A stretch of 64,000 bases of DNA. Origin: Orbilia blumenaviensis. Its lineage: Eukaryota; Ascomycota; Orbiliomycetes; Orbiliales; Orbiliaceae. Below the pieces are notes generated by a model, which made no database searches, had not been told where the DNA came from, and was given only the letters and a program-made list of their open reading frames with translations. Within the stretch, counting starts at the first letter, position 1. Every line of letters begins with the position of its first letter. Below are positions 36,249-48,023 of this stretch, piece by piece. The stretch spans positions 806,001 to 870,000 of the forward strand of contig JAVHNS010000001.1 in assembly GCA_036872755.1 (NCBI GenBank), read 5' to 3'. A program made the translations under genes and the position numbers.

Positions 36249-37275
36249 ATGGCAGACTACTTTAAGAATGTCCTCCTGATCGGTGTACGCATATATTCCC
36301 CAGCTCCTTACAAACAATAAGCCCGGACTCTAAATTAAAATAATATAGGCAGCTGGTGATTTGGGCCAGCACATCTTAACCGCACTACTCGAAACCACTA
36401 CCACCCATCCGACCCAACCTCTAACAATCTCCCTTCTTACCCGATCAAACTCTACCGCCAAATTCCCAACTCATCCATCAATCGCCCATATCCACAAAGG
36501 CGATATCAAAGATCAATATTTCCTTGCAAAAGCCTTCAAAAATCAAGATATTATAATATCTGCTATATCACCATATGCCCTCCTCGACCAAAAACTAATG
36601 ATCTCTGTCGCCGCCAAGATCGGTGTGAAACGCTTTATCCTCGGTGAATTCGGAATGGATACCCGTGATGAAGCGTTAACCGACTCTGTTCGGGTGTTCC
36701 AGCAAAATCGAGAAGTTCTCGACTATGCTGCTGAAGTGTGTAACTCCTCATCTATGCAATACAGCGGTGTTATCTGTGGTGCATTTTTGGAGATGACACT
36801 ATTGGATGCAGAGATGGGGTTTGATTTTGAGACGAGAACGGTGGAGATTTATGATAGTGGAGAGAAGAAGATAGAGGTTTCAAAGATGAAGGATGTAGCG
36901 AGGGCTACGGTTGAAATTTGTTTTCAACCGGGGAAGTGGAGAGGGGAGTTGGTTTATGTTAGTAGTTTTACGGTCAGTCAGAGGGATATCCTTGTTGCTC
37001 TTGATAAGGTGGATGAAAAGGGGCCGTGGAAGGTAGTAGAAAGGACAACTGAGTGGCTAAAGAATAAGGGCGATAAGAGAGTTGGAGAGGGTGATATGAT
37101 GGGGTTGGTGGATGAGATTTGGGCGATGACATTTAGGGATGGTGTCGGCGAGGCGTTTTCAAAGACGAGAAGGTTGGTTAATGAGGAGTTGGGAATATTT
37201 AGAAGAGGCGAGGAAGAATTTGTTGAAGTTATCAAGGGGATAGTTGGTGAATGGGAAGTTGGGAGGAAGAAATAG
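36249..37275 (+). CDS. NmrA / isoflavone-reductase-like NAD(P)-binding oxidoreductase
   Basis: Two exons, 36249-36284 and 36349-37275, encode 320 residues; intron 36285-36348 (donor GTACGC, acceptor ATATAG, phase 0). Only the spliced start gives the complete nucleotide-binding motif LLIGAAGDLGQHIL (residues 9-22), an atypical-SDR GxxGxxG. Further motifs: ISAISPYALLDQ, VKRFILGEFGMD (equivalent of the KRF.PSEFG block of isoflavone/pinoresinol reductases) and a C-terminal helical substrate lid. The family either reduces small aromatic or lactone substrates with NADPH or, as in NmrA, senses NAD(P) redox state; which applies is unknown. Its stop is only 73 bp from the stop of the convergent next gene, so transcripts probably overlap. 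Confidence 0.88.
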
Positions 37276-37348
37276 CTATGAAGGTAGTGAGTGGTCCTCA
37301 CCTTCGCACCGGATGAGATAAACCCGAAAGCCCGATATTAGGACCGGG

Positions 37349-39367
37349 CTATCTCGTATCCGGACCTCGATTGTGTGTAAATGCGTCGTGGAGGTAATGG
37401 AAGGGGGCATCAGGTTCGAATAGGTGCCCGCCCTGGCCCCAAGCAGCAAGTGCTTTCTGTAACCGCCTTATATGGTCTTCTTGGTTCCCTATCGGCACCT
37501 CCGCGTTTGGGTATAAGATCCCGTACAGAATATCAACGTTTTTTCTACCACAAACACGTTCAAGTTCTGGTATCTCTAAATCAGGCAGTTGCATTGCAGC
37601 AGAGCAGAATCTCCGACTTGCTTCGAGGTCCCTTTGGTGTACTAGTGCTGATATTGAGTTCGTGAAATAGACCTCGAGACGGAGCCGGTCGTTTGTATTT
37701 AGAGGCACCTGTTGTAATAACTGTTGTATTGCAATCGATGCATTCCAATCTCCAATAATAGCCAGTAGGTATGCTTTTACTGCCAGCCAACGTTTAGCCT
37801 CCTCAACGCCGAGATAAATGGAATAAAGCATTTGATCAATGATTCCGATTGCCTTTTCCCATTCTCCGTTACGAATCGCCCTCCGTCGAGCAACTAGATA
37901 CTCTTGATAGACATATGTATCATTTTGTTTCACCAATTGATATTTTCCTGATTCCCAGGAGTTCGAAAAACTTGTCATGACTAGATACTGTAAATCTTGG
38001 TGCGAATCTGGGAAGTACTTCGGAGGGTCGTGCGGTTTCTCAAACGCTTGTAAGACACCAAACAGCTCGGATGGATTGGCGAATGGTGCTGGTGCCTTAA
38101 GGTTTTGTAAAAATTGTTTCCAGTATCCCAGAAGTAGTTCGTTTCGAAACCGGTGGCATTCATCGAGTGTAAAATGACCAGATTGGTAAATACCCTTTAG
38201 GATCCATTGTGCGCCGTTATGAATTATACCAGCCTTGAGTAATATATATCCTTTATTTATCCAACTCTTTGCAATGGCATCAGAGAGCTCGCGGAAAAGT
38301 GCATTTCCAAGTTCTTCAATGTTCAATCGGCCATGCCCTTCTTGGTCCCTTGGAATTCGAGAGCAAGTTACCATTAAGTCTTGGGGAGCACTGATGGAGA
38401 AGAGCTGCTTGCATACAGAACTGGCACAGACTGCCATTTTCCAAAGACTATTCCAAACTTCGCGATTTGTAAACGATGGCGAAGGGTGGTAAGTTATATA
38501 AGCATCGCGTGATGCTGTATTATTGAACAGCCTGTCAAGGCTTGCAGTCGTTCCAGGAATTGAATCTACAGGTACATGAAAAGGTAGTCCAAATAGCTCT
38601 TGTGAAGTTAGCCATTTATGGAGCATTCTCGAGATAGGTCCCACGGATTTCCGAGTAATGGTATCTGAAGCGGAGCCCGTTTCGGACGTTAACCTAGTGT
38701 GGCTTTCCAGCCTTTTGAACAATGTTGTATCCGAGATCACAGCAAGAGTACGAGATTCGCCACTAATATCGTAAACAAACTCTTCATATATGTCCGTTAC
38801 CTCATCAGCCGGGATTTCCTGTGCTGAATTTTCTATACTGAGATTGTTAATCCTGACCTCGCTATTTTCGAGCCGTTTCCCTGAGCTCGTCTGTGGTGTT
38901 GATGGGGCCTCCCGTTTAGCAAGAGCATTTGTTGCATTTTCGACAGCTGGCGGAACTTCAGCCCTGATGGCGGTATTGAGGGTATGTCTCAAGCCCCCGC
39001 TCGCAGCATTTTCTCGACCATGTATACGGCTAGACTTGGATTGGCACTCAATTAAGCCATTTTTTGACTTTTCCAGAAATTTTATATAGTCATTGCCGTC
39101 TACATTCTCAACTCTTGTGGGCGTTTCTGCTGTCTTCCCTTCAGCGCTGGTACCGCTGATAAGACTTGCGGTTGCGGCCACGGGACCTATGGCCGCCAAA
39201 GGCGCGACGGTATTGGGAGGGGCTGTCACAGGAGAAACAGGCTTCCGTGGTATCTGGTAGGTTTGTTGGGTTTTCACCTGTGGTTGGTATTTCAAACTCA
39301 CAGGTGGGTTTAAAACTGGCTTGCGCTTTATCGTTATGGGTTTGAATCCTAGCTTATCGAGTGCCAT
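37349..39367 (-). CDS. Helical-repeat (TPR-like) protein, distant paralogue of the 4.8-8.2 kb gene
   Basis: Single exon of 672 residues, ATG at 39367. The first 220 residues are Pro/Thr/Ala-rich and disordered with a VENVDGNDY motif that matches IENVDGADF of the ankyrin-tailed protein at 4827-8165. The rest is made of paired amphipathic helices. In the C-terminal part SIYLGVEEAKRW and GDWNASIAIQQLL align with RVYLGLDEQNLW and the following helices of the other protein, and GRKNVDILYGILYP with TRKNMPLDADYHYSLIP. It lacks the ankyrin and RS parts. Orbiliomycete-type repeat proteins of this kind have no known function to me. It is tail-to-tail with the NmrA-like gene. Confidence 0.8.
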   Translation of the reverse strand: MALDKLGFKPITIKRKPVLNPPVSLKYQPQVKTQQTYQIPRKPVSPVTAPPNTVAPLAAIGPVAATASLISGTSAEGKTAETPTRVENVDGNDYIKFLEKSKNGLIECQSKSSRIHGRENAASGGLRHTLNTAIRAEVPPAVENATNALAKREAPSTPQTSSGKRLENSEVRINNLSIENSAQEIPADEVTDIYEEFVYDISGESRTLAVISDTTLFKRLESHTRLTSETGSASDTITRKSVGPISRMLHKWLTSQELFGLPFHVPVDSIPGTTASLDRLFNNTASRDAYITYHPSPSFTNREVWNSLWKMAVCASSVCKQLFSISAPQDLMVTCSRIPRDQEGHGRLNIEELGNALFRELSDAIAKSWINKGYILLKAGIIHNGAQWILKGIYQSGHFTLDECHRFRNELLLGYWKQFLQNLKAPAPFANPSELFGVLQAFEKPHDPPKYFPDSHQDLQYLVMTSFSNSWESGKYQLVKQNDTYVYQEYLVARRRAIRNGEWEKAIGIIDQMLYSIYLGVEEAKRWLAVKAYLLAIIGDWNASIAIQQLLQQVPLNTNDRLRLEVYFTNSISALVHQRDLEASRRFCSAAMQLPDLEIPELERVCGRKNVDILYGILYPNAEVPIGNQEDHIRRLQKALAAWGQGGHLFEPDAPFHYLHDAFTHNRGPDTR

Positions 39368-42300
39368 TACTGGATACGCTGTTTACGAGACCAGATACGC
39401 TCGTTAAGAGCTAATTAAAGTTGAAGTGTTAAGATACGAATGACTGGGGCTTAATGTTAATTAACAAGGTGAAATGCAAATGGTTAGCAATGGTAAGGAT
39501 GCCGACGTCGTTTAAATAGTCGTAGCCTTATAGGATGCGGCTTCCAAGAATTTTACACGCTGTCATGCATATGTATATCTAACAAAGTTGTTACTGTAAC
39601 GTACAGGCCACTACTTCCGCTAAATTAAATAAAGCAGCATCTTTCAATTCCCCTACGTGGATTAATTATGGAGCTAGATAGTCGCAGTCTAAGCATAGTC
39701 TCAGTGCAGTAGAAATATGCCCAATTGGCCAACTGAAGGGGTACCGGCCGCTGTATCGGCGGAACGCGAACGAATTCGTATGAAAAATACGATGCCTCCT
39801 ATGCTTAATTTTCGTTTTACGTCCACCCTACTAAGACAACGTATACTAATCTCCTGAAATTAGAACCTTAGACAACTAGTGAAACCATAATAATACGAAC
39901 CGATACCAGAGGAAACCAAATATTGATATTCAGCATGCATAAGGTATCTATCCAGGTCCCGGGCCTTGGACTTTATAGATTTATAATATAAATTCTTCCT
40001 CCGCCATCATCCTGAATCCACGAAGGATATGCGCTTGCAGGATATTACTAAAAGTACATCGGCTCTTAGCGTTTTCTATGACGCGAGAGCGGCTTGAAAG
40101 GGTATTAGCGCTTTTCGTGACTGGGTATTAAATTTTCGGCCCCCCAAAATACGGCATCCCCTTTCCTGTCGCACTCTCCGGGACACTTGCTTCTTACTTA
40201 AGCGGCAGCATCAGGAGCCATGTGAGGCTGTGAAACGCAACGGTTAGGCCGTGCCTTTTGCGCGCGTGCCCAGAAGGGTCCCCTTGGACTACCACTACAG
40301 AGATGTGCTGTTTAAGACATTGATTTACCCGCACCGTGGCAAATTATAAGTTTTGAATGCCGCAATACGAATGCCCCAGCATAGTAACAGATCGTGATGA
40401 TAGTGCCTAAAAGAGTTCCCGCTTGAACTGTGAGGTGGTCGTACTACTCTTTGCGTTAAACCCCCAGGCCTGTTCCTACCTTTTTAGGTTAGTTTCAGCA
40501 GCTCTTAGATAATTAGGAGTCAACAGCACCGGTATGGTCTTGATAAAGCAGCGCAGTCAAGTTAACTGACACCTAACTTCATCCCGAAATATATGTTGTG
40601 CTCGCCGCAAAATAGAGCCCTTGCAAGGTAATATTTTGCAACATAAGACTGATACCATGGCGTTTTGGGAAGGATCTTGTGACACTTTGAAGCTTTTCTT
40701 CTCCCTACAATGAATCCCAAAAGACTCAATGAGTCCTATGCTTCCCTTTCTGTAGTTGACTGTCGTACACATCACCTCAGGATCAAGTTTTAATTCGATG
40801 CGTGACAAATGATGATACTAAGTTAGTATCTCTTTCTTTTTTTATCCTCATCTATTGTACGTCGCCTCGTGTATTAGGTAATATAACGCATCTGTGTCAC
40901 ACTCTAGTATCTCACGACACTGGAGAGCTTTATAACAAGATATCTCTGCAGTCGCTTCGGGAGTCGGTACCCTTTTGTAGATATTAACCGTTTATCGACG
41001 AAAGTTTGATATTTCTCGCGCTGGGCGATTTGGTGGTTTCGTGGCATCGAAGTTGTATGAAGCAATTTATGAATGTTAGCTGCGTTAACATCATGCCCCT
41101 AGAAGATTTTCTCGGTATATATTTGGCAGAGAGTCTTGTACACAATGGCGGGGCAGATCCGCCTATTTATAATTCAAACATATTTCTAAACAAGTTAACA
41201 AGTTATTCAACCTTGGTGGTCCACCAACCAGAATTTGAATTTCCGAACTATAGCATCCTGCTACGAGCTGTAGCAGTTGCTACCAACACTGTACTGAATT
41301 TGCGATACTTGGCGAATATTTTTAGCACTAGCTACCAGTAGTGTTATATAGCCTTAAAGTTGCAATTTACCTTTTTGACCTAAAATTGAACTGGTTGTAA
41401 CCAGTTGCTAAGATTCTTAGATCGAGATTTACTAAGGACATTGAAGTCTTTACCTCGATTGTAACGAGAAGTTATCACAAAAGGCTGGGCTATATTCATG
41501 TAAAATAGTAGGTTTTCTAAATAATAACTACGTAATACATGCACATGGCCATATGGTCCCGTAGAATATACTGCCACTTGCAATTGGTAACTCTACCAAC
41601 GAGACCAGTAACCTCCGCGTTCCTAGCTGTTAAGTACCTATTTTGCGTTGTAAATGTTGCACAAACCCAGCCCAAAAAAAAACCTCCAAGCCACGTGATC
41701 CGAATCCACCCGCAAAAAAAAAAAAAAAAAAAAAAAAAATCGCAAGTATAAATTCCACCTCCAACCGTCTAAAATTTTCAAATTTTTCTTTCTTTCTTCT
41801 CTCCTTCGAACAACGCAAATTTTATCAACATTCCCTTATAACAACCAAAAAGATCAAAAAGCATTCGCTCGAGGGCCACGGTTTCTTTTTTCAAAGATCC
41901 ATGAGCTCCATGAACATACCGAATCGTCTGGGAATGAGAGAACAAAAATTATAAATTTGGGGTTGGTCTTGGGTGCGGCGGATTTTTCTTTATTAGACGT
42001 CCTCTTCGGAGGGGGGTGAAATCGGGCGCAATGATCGACTGTACATGCTTTTTAGCTTATGGCTTATGGTTTCCAATCGTGATGTAAATGAGATGTCGTA
42101 GATTGTGGATTTTACGGCAGATTGTTCCTCGGTGGTCGAGGTACCAGGATTGTAGATGGCGTCGCATATTTGGTTGCGCGAGTGTCTACGACGGACGACA
42201 TGTAGCGTATATGACGTGCATTGACCCTCGCGCCCGTGCCCGTGCCCGTGCTCAATGCGCGTGCGCCATTATGTCTCGCGAGATCTCCATGTCCTCTTTA

Positions 42301-42759
42301 ATATTCTCTTGGTTGTGCATGCCTATAAAGCTGCACACCTCCCAGTTCCCAAGGGATCTACGACGGTCTTCAAGAAGCTTTCCTCCACTAGATTTTCACC
42401 TTCCAGCTCGCAAAATTAAAATTTACTATCTACTGTTAGATACAAGGTGTATCAGCAATACAAGACTTTTTTTTTGTTTTGTTTTGGCCGAAGTGAATAG
42501 ACGAAAAAATATTTTTCCAGGCCGACGAAGATGGCAGGTGATGAATCGAAAGGTATCAGAAAGCAAAAACTAAATATGATCGCTAGACGGTAAACAAGCA
42601 AGGAAGATTAAGATATTAAAAGTCAAAGAGCAAGATACCGGTCAAGTATTACCGCCATAGCCAAACAAAAATGGATTTCCCATAATCTACCCTGTCACTT
42701 GTTCTGTAAACCAGACACGATGAAAGTGTCACATTAATACTCTGTTATTTTCCCCGCCC
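39368..42759. other. 3.4-kb gene-poor region with an orphan promoter-like block
   Basis: 5' flank of the TPR-like gene and 3' flank of the M20 peptidase gene. It includes a 26-A tract (41714-41739) followed by TATAAAT (about 41746-41752), a CT-rich stretch and an ATG at 41901 that opens only 17 codons; no coding gene follows. A CCCGTG tandem run lies near 42232-42252. Open frames at 40557-40808, 41006-41341 and 42088-42573 lack domain features and, for the first two, an ATG at the listed start. Confidence 0.5.
41714..41752 (+). promoter_or_regulatory. Poly-A tract plus TATA box without a recognised gene
   Basis: A26 then TATAAAT, followed by pyrimidine-rich DNA as seen at fungal transcription starts. 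The only downstream ATG frame is 41901-41954 (17 residues). It may drive a non-coding RNA or a small spliced gene. Confidence 0.35.
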
Positions 42760-44257
42760 TTAAACAGCATCGACTGGCAAGATAGTAACGTATTCCACCT
42801 TCTCTTCCTCTTCGTTCTTCTTGGTGTCTCCCTTCTCCACTGGCGCTTCCGGGACCTCGACCTTTTCGACCTTGGCCTCAACGATCTGCACGCTAGGCTG
42901 TGCTACGACCTCAACTACGGGAGTGATGGTCTCCGACTTGGCTGGGTCAGCGACGACAACAGCCTTGGCATTTAAGATCCCCCTGACGATTCGCTTGTAG
43001 CCCTTGACGGCTTCGTAAAGGTCCGACTTATCGATCTTCTCGTTATCACCATGAGCAACCAGAATGCTACCGGGACCGTAAAGGTACTTCTTGTGCTTGC
43101 CATCGAGGTTTGGAATATCGGTACCGTAGCTGACTGCGATTGTTTCGAATCCTGTACAACGTATTTGTTAGAATTATAAATTAGAGGCACGATAGATTAT
43201 GCATACCTTCGAGATCGTAGTCGCAGAATACAGGGTCGTAGTGAGGGTGCTTCCAAGTCGCCTCGACACCCTCAATACCCTTCAAAGCATCTTCAACCAG
43301 CACTTTGACATCTGTGAAATGCTTTGCAGCAATTCTAATAGCTACTTCGGCCTTTGCGAAAGCTGGAATAACATTAGCAGCCACGCCACCGCTCATAATA
43401 CCAATGTTCAGTGTAGTATTTCCCAGAAGCTCTGAGCCTGGAAGCTTCAAATTATCCAGCCTATACAATGCATCGATCATATGGCTATTGGCATTGATAC
43501 CGAGATTTGGGTACCCAGAGTGACTAGCTCTTCCCTTAGCCTCGACCTCCAACATTGCCAACCCCTTGTGACCAACAGCCAGCTTGAGCTCTGTGGGTTC
43601 TCCGAAAACAACTGCATCCCAGCTCATGCTGAGGGAGTTCATGTGCCTCATTCCATCGCCGGTAGTTTCCTCACCAACAACGAAGAGGAGGGAGACAGTA
43701 TCCGCCGTGATGTGCTTCTGAGCAAGTAGCTCTTCAACCGCAATGATCTGTGATGCAACAGATGCCTTCGCATCACAAGATCCACGGCCATGTACAGCCC
43801 TCAATCCATCTTTAAATGGAATAAACGGCGGTACGGTATCGATATGGCTGGTGAGCAAGATTGGTGCAGACCTCGAGCCCCCTTCGGGATACGCAAACAC
43901 ATTATATCGTTTTTTCGGATACTCCGACGACTCGACGGGTATTAAATCGACATTGAACCCCTTAGACTGTAGGTATGTCTCCAAGAACCTGGCGACTTGC
44001 TCCTCATCTCCTGAGACCGAAGGGATAGCGATCAAATCGCGGTGAAGGGAGAGTAAGGGGGATGAACCGGTCGGATCTATGATCTTATTGATAAAGGAAG
44101 GTACTTGGATCTGAGAAATGGAGGATTTTATAGAGTTTAAATGAGTGTCGAGGACAGCTGGTAGCTGTATATCGATACCGAAGGGCAGTTGGAGAGAGTG
44201 TACCACCAGGGGCGCGGCAGAGAGGGCGATGAGGGAGGGGGAAGCGTACAACCGCAT
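42760..44257 (-). CDS. Secreted M20-family metallopeptidase (carboxypeptidase/deacylase type)
   Basis: Two exons, 44257-43207 and 43151-42760, encode 480 residues; intron 43152-43206 (GTATGC, branch TCTAAC, ACAG, phase 1). The N-terminal hydrophobic stretch LIALSAAPLVVHS is a signal peptide. M20 zinc-site motifs in order: LLTSHIDTVPPFIPF (His and first Asp), GRGSCDAKAS (bridging Asp), GEETTGDGM (general-base Glu pair), FGEPTELKLAVGHKG, and the dimerisation insert starting ASHSGYPNLG. A final metal-ligand His lies in VAHGDNEKI. The family hydrolyses peptide C-termini or N-acyl amino acids with two zinc ions. The last 65 residues (Val/Glu/Lys-rich, after GILNAKAVV) extend past the usual fold. 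ATG at 44257 was chosen because it begins the signal peptide; the frame is open upstream without ATG support. Confidence 0.9.
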
Positions 44258-45514
44258 TGTCGAGCGATGGTCTAACCACGATGCCCAGCAAGCTGCAAAG
44301 GTAATACGGCGAGATCGAACGGGGTATAATATCAAAAAAAAAGTGGGAAGAACAGAACGGCAGCAGCGAAGTGGACGATGTTCCAGACAAGATCTTTCTT
44401 CTCTTTCACTAGCAGGATTCAAGCAAGATCAAAGGAAACGGCGCTAATGACTTCATTCAAAGCAAAGGGTGAGTAAAGTGAGCAAGCAGCGGAGCACACC
44501 TCTCGGTCGCTTCCACCCAACAAAAGTTAGTCTTATCCTTATTAGGAAATACAAGCGAGAAATGCGTGTAACAGGCCCTTTCCATGTCCACCGCAACACA
44601 TTGTTCGTCGATCTCACAACACTCAGGAGTTCGACTGCGCCAGTGCGGAGTAGACGTAGCTTGGTCGAGGCTCACCTGAGACCAGGCTCACCCAGCCCTA
44701 AGCTTCGTCCCGGTAATTACTTATGTATTGTTCCTTTGCTAGTCCTTTATACCACTTGCCATAGCCATGGCCACCCATTCAACATTCCATTGAACGTGGA
44801 TGTAAGCCATTGTCAAAAGTGCAGGGCGTGCAGCTCCTAGCTGAGTAAACGTCTGCGCCGAGGTTGAATTGAAGCTGACCGACCAAAACATAAGGTTTAA
44901 GGAAAAACAGCCTATAATGGTTCGACGAGACCAGCCTATAACAAGACCGTTAATACACTCAACAAGGATACAACTGCTGCCCGAATAGCTATGATTCATG
45001 ACTTCTATAGGCAGGAGAAACATGTCTTTAAACTCCAGTTAACTCCATTGCATAGAACTTAGGCATATGCAGAGTTGCGTAGATATTAACTGCTTGCAAC
45101 GGTCGTCAGCGGTCAGCAGAACGCATTGACTGCCGAAGGTGCCGGTACCGTCATAATTCAACGTTCTAAGCCTGTGCTCAGGTATACGTACACTATAGAG
45201 CTAGAAAATGCATAAATACCCCAGATTGGATAATAAAAATCCAGTAGAGGATACAGTTTATAGGCCTTCAATTCCAAGGCATATCAAATCTATACAACTT
45301 CGATAACTGAAGCTACAAATCTTTGTTAGCCTTAGCCAGTTTATAATTATTTAACTTTAAGCTTGTATTGTCGGCGAGACATTTTTAATACAATACACGG
45401 ACTTCTCATATAATCATACGCACCTTCACCGCTTAAGCGCTTTCACATGCCCTGCTTATAAAATCTGAACCGATCCCTCAAACTAGATACTGTTTTGAGT
45501 AAAATAATTCCGAA
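44258..45514. other. Divergent intergenic region between peptidase and esterase genes
   Basis: 5' flanks of two secreted hydrolases on opposite strands, so some control could be shared. TATAAAA at 45457-45463 serves the esterase. No gene is supported in the region. Confidence 0.55.
45457..45463 (+). promoter_or_regulatory. TATA box of tannase/feruloyl esterase gene
   Basis: TATAAAA 52-58 bp before the ATG at 45515, a usual spacing for an inducible fungal gene with a short leader. Confidence 0.6.
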
Positions 45515-47250
45515 ATGAAGGTTGACTCCTTCGCTGTCGCTGCGGCCCTTATCGCCAGTAGTATCCCATCTGTCACCGCAACTGGAGGTAACAACTTCAC
45601 CCGCCGCTGCGGCCGCCTAATCCAAACCTTCAAAAATCCAAATACAAAGGTCCTATCATCTGGCTATGTTACGAAGGGTACAAACGTAACCTATCCAGAC
45701 ATTCACCCAACATGTGGTCAAGGCTGGATAGTAGCACAGGCCGACATGTGTCGTCTGAGCCTCAATGTTACCACAAGTTCTACTTCCAATATAATAATGG
45801 AAGTATGGTTGCCTGAGAATTGGAAGAGTTCCGGACAGAGATTTGCTATGACGGGGAATGGAGGGGTTGGAGGGTGTTTAACTCTTAGTGATCTTGCCTT
45901 TACTACTTCGTTGGGGTTTGCGACTGTTGGGCATAACAATGGACATGATGGGCTTTCTTCGTTGCCGTTTTTGAATAAGCCCGAAGTTGTTAGGGATTTT
46001 GCTTGGAGGGCGTAAGTGTCTTATTCCCCATGAAACCATCTTATTCGTATATATTCGAATATATAAGTGTGTTATGGATAACTAATAAATTGATTGGCAA
46101 CAGTACCCTCGTCGCCACCCAAGTTGGCAAAGCGGCCACAAACTTCTTCTACCAATCATCTCTTGCAAAGTCCTACTACATAGGCTGCTCAGGTGGCGGA
46201 AGACAAGGCATGAAGATCGCTCAAGACTTCCCCGAAGAGTACGACGGGATCATAGCCGGTGACCCAGCCGCCGATTTCCACCGTTTAGTCGCAGGAGGTT
46301 TATACTATAGCTACCAAACCGGCCCTCCAACTGCCGCAACATGGTTGAGCCTCGAACAATGGAAGGCCGTCGATGCAGAAGTTCTGGCACAGTGTGACAC
46401 CATCGACGGCGTGGAGGATACTGTCTTAGAAGATCCTCTAAGGTGCAATCCCAGATTCGAAACCATGCTATGTGGACAGCTAGAAACCTGGGCGACGCAT
46501 CAATGTTTAACACCGGCCCAGGTCTCAGCCGTGGAAAAGATCTATTCACCCGTCTACGGAAATAAAGGCCGCTTCGTCGCTCCCCGTTTTCAACCGGGCA
46601 ATGACCAAAACCTCGGGTTTTACTTGATCTATGGATCGCCGTCAGAACTAGGCGTAGAGTACCTCAGATACGCTATCAAAAATGACGCATCCTGGAATCT
46701 TCCACCAACACTCGATGAGTTTCTAGATATAATGGACGACCTCCTGGATAACGATCCTATCGGAGTCTCAGCTAATAATCCAAACTTAACACCTCTAAAA
46801 AACAGCGGTCATAAACTTCTCGTGTATCACGGAGAAAGTGACGGATACTATTCCCATGAAAACACTCTAAGGCTGTACGAAGCCACGGCAAGGAATATGA
46901 CATTAAAAGCCAAGCAACTCGACGACTTTTACAGACTCTTCCCAATCTCCGGTCTAAACCATTGCGGCGGCGGAAACGGAGCCTGGTTTTTTGGAGCATC
47001 GGGCCAGAACGGCCTTGGCATCTCAGGCGTCGATCCAAATGAGAGTCTAATCATGAAGATGGTTAGTTGGGTTGAAAATGGAATCGCGCCAGAGACGCTA
47101 AGAGGGTACCAGGTCAATCCTTTGACGGGCCGCCTAGAAGGCGCTATCAGGGACCATTGTAGGCATCCACTGAAGAATACTTATAAAGGCGTCGGGGATC
47201 CATTGGCGCCTGAGAATTGGGAGTGTAAGCTAGGCACAAAGTATCCGTGA
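45515..47250 (+). CDS. Secreted tannase / feruloyl esterase family protein
   Basis: Two exons, 45515-46011 and 46104-47250, encode 547 residues; intron 46012-46103 (GTAAGT...ACAG, phase 2). The N-terminus (SFAVAAALIASSIPSVTA) is a signal peptide. The alpha/beta-hydrolase triad of the family is visible: Ser195 in GCSGGGRQG, Asp about 412 in HGESDGYYS and His about 452 in GLNHCGGG. The Cys beside Ser195 and the Cys after His452 form the CS-D-HC disulfide typical of tannases and type-B/C feruloyl esterases. A lid domain with paired Cys lies between about 250 and 400. It cleaves esters of gallic or hydroxycinnamic acids outside the cell; whether tannin or feruloyl-polysaccharide is the substrate cannot be told. 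Confidence 0.93.
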
Positions 47251-48023
47251 TAATGCGTCATTGAGGCTTTGTGGGGATGACACGGATGACATAATATATA
47301 ATCCAATGGAAGCATAGAACAGCAGTTTTAGGGTATCTATGTAATATAATGCTTTTTGTATTAATCTAAAAGTGTAAAAGAGGGTAGTACCGGTTTTAAA
47401 AAGAATTCAAGACCGAAGCTATTGCTGCGGGTCAACTTTGGGCTAGTTGTTTCTCCTATATGGCTTGCATTGCAATGCAATTTCAATATGAATACCATCC
47501 AAAGTAATTAACTAGCAGCATAGTAGCTAGTACGTATCATATGCGCTTATAAATATCACTTGGAATTTCCACAAAATGCAATGCATCGCATAAACCGTAC
47601 CTCATCGCTGTCTCGTTCATCCGGCCGTGATCGCGAGTCATGACACTTAGAAAGAAAAAACCGCTCATTGCATTGCATTGAACCCTTAACTCGGGGCCCT
47701 GAGTATGAGATCAAGAATTTTAGATGAAGAGATCTACGGTGCATTATGCACATGCAAGTGCCGGAATGCTTCGTTGGGAAGACAAGCCTGGTGGATCCAT
47801 ATCAACACTTTCTATTAGGCGCTACTGCAACAAGGTCGTCGAATCCAGCTATTGCATCCGAGAAAAATCCCAAAAAAGCCCCCCAAAAAGCCCAGGCCAG
47901 CTTTTTGCAGAAAGTAAACTTGAAACCCGAACCATGCACCTCTATTCACCGGTACGGGTTCCCATACGTCTGGTTAGACCGCTATTAACGTTAAAACCAC
48001 CTCAGGGTAATAAAAGAACAACA
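47251..48023. other. Intergenic, with in-frame upstream ATGs for the HAD gene
   Basis: The HAD reading frame stays open upstream to an ATG at 47724, with another at 47934. TGCAATGCAA-type repeats occur near 47466-47480 and 47667-47680. No separate gene is supported. Confidence 0.5.

Noticed and set aside
41006..41341. 111-codon plus-strand frame
   Set aside because: No ATG at the frame start and no recognisable domain.
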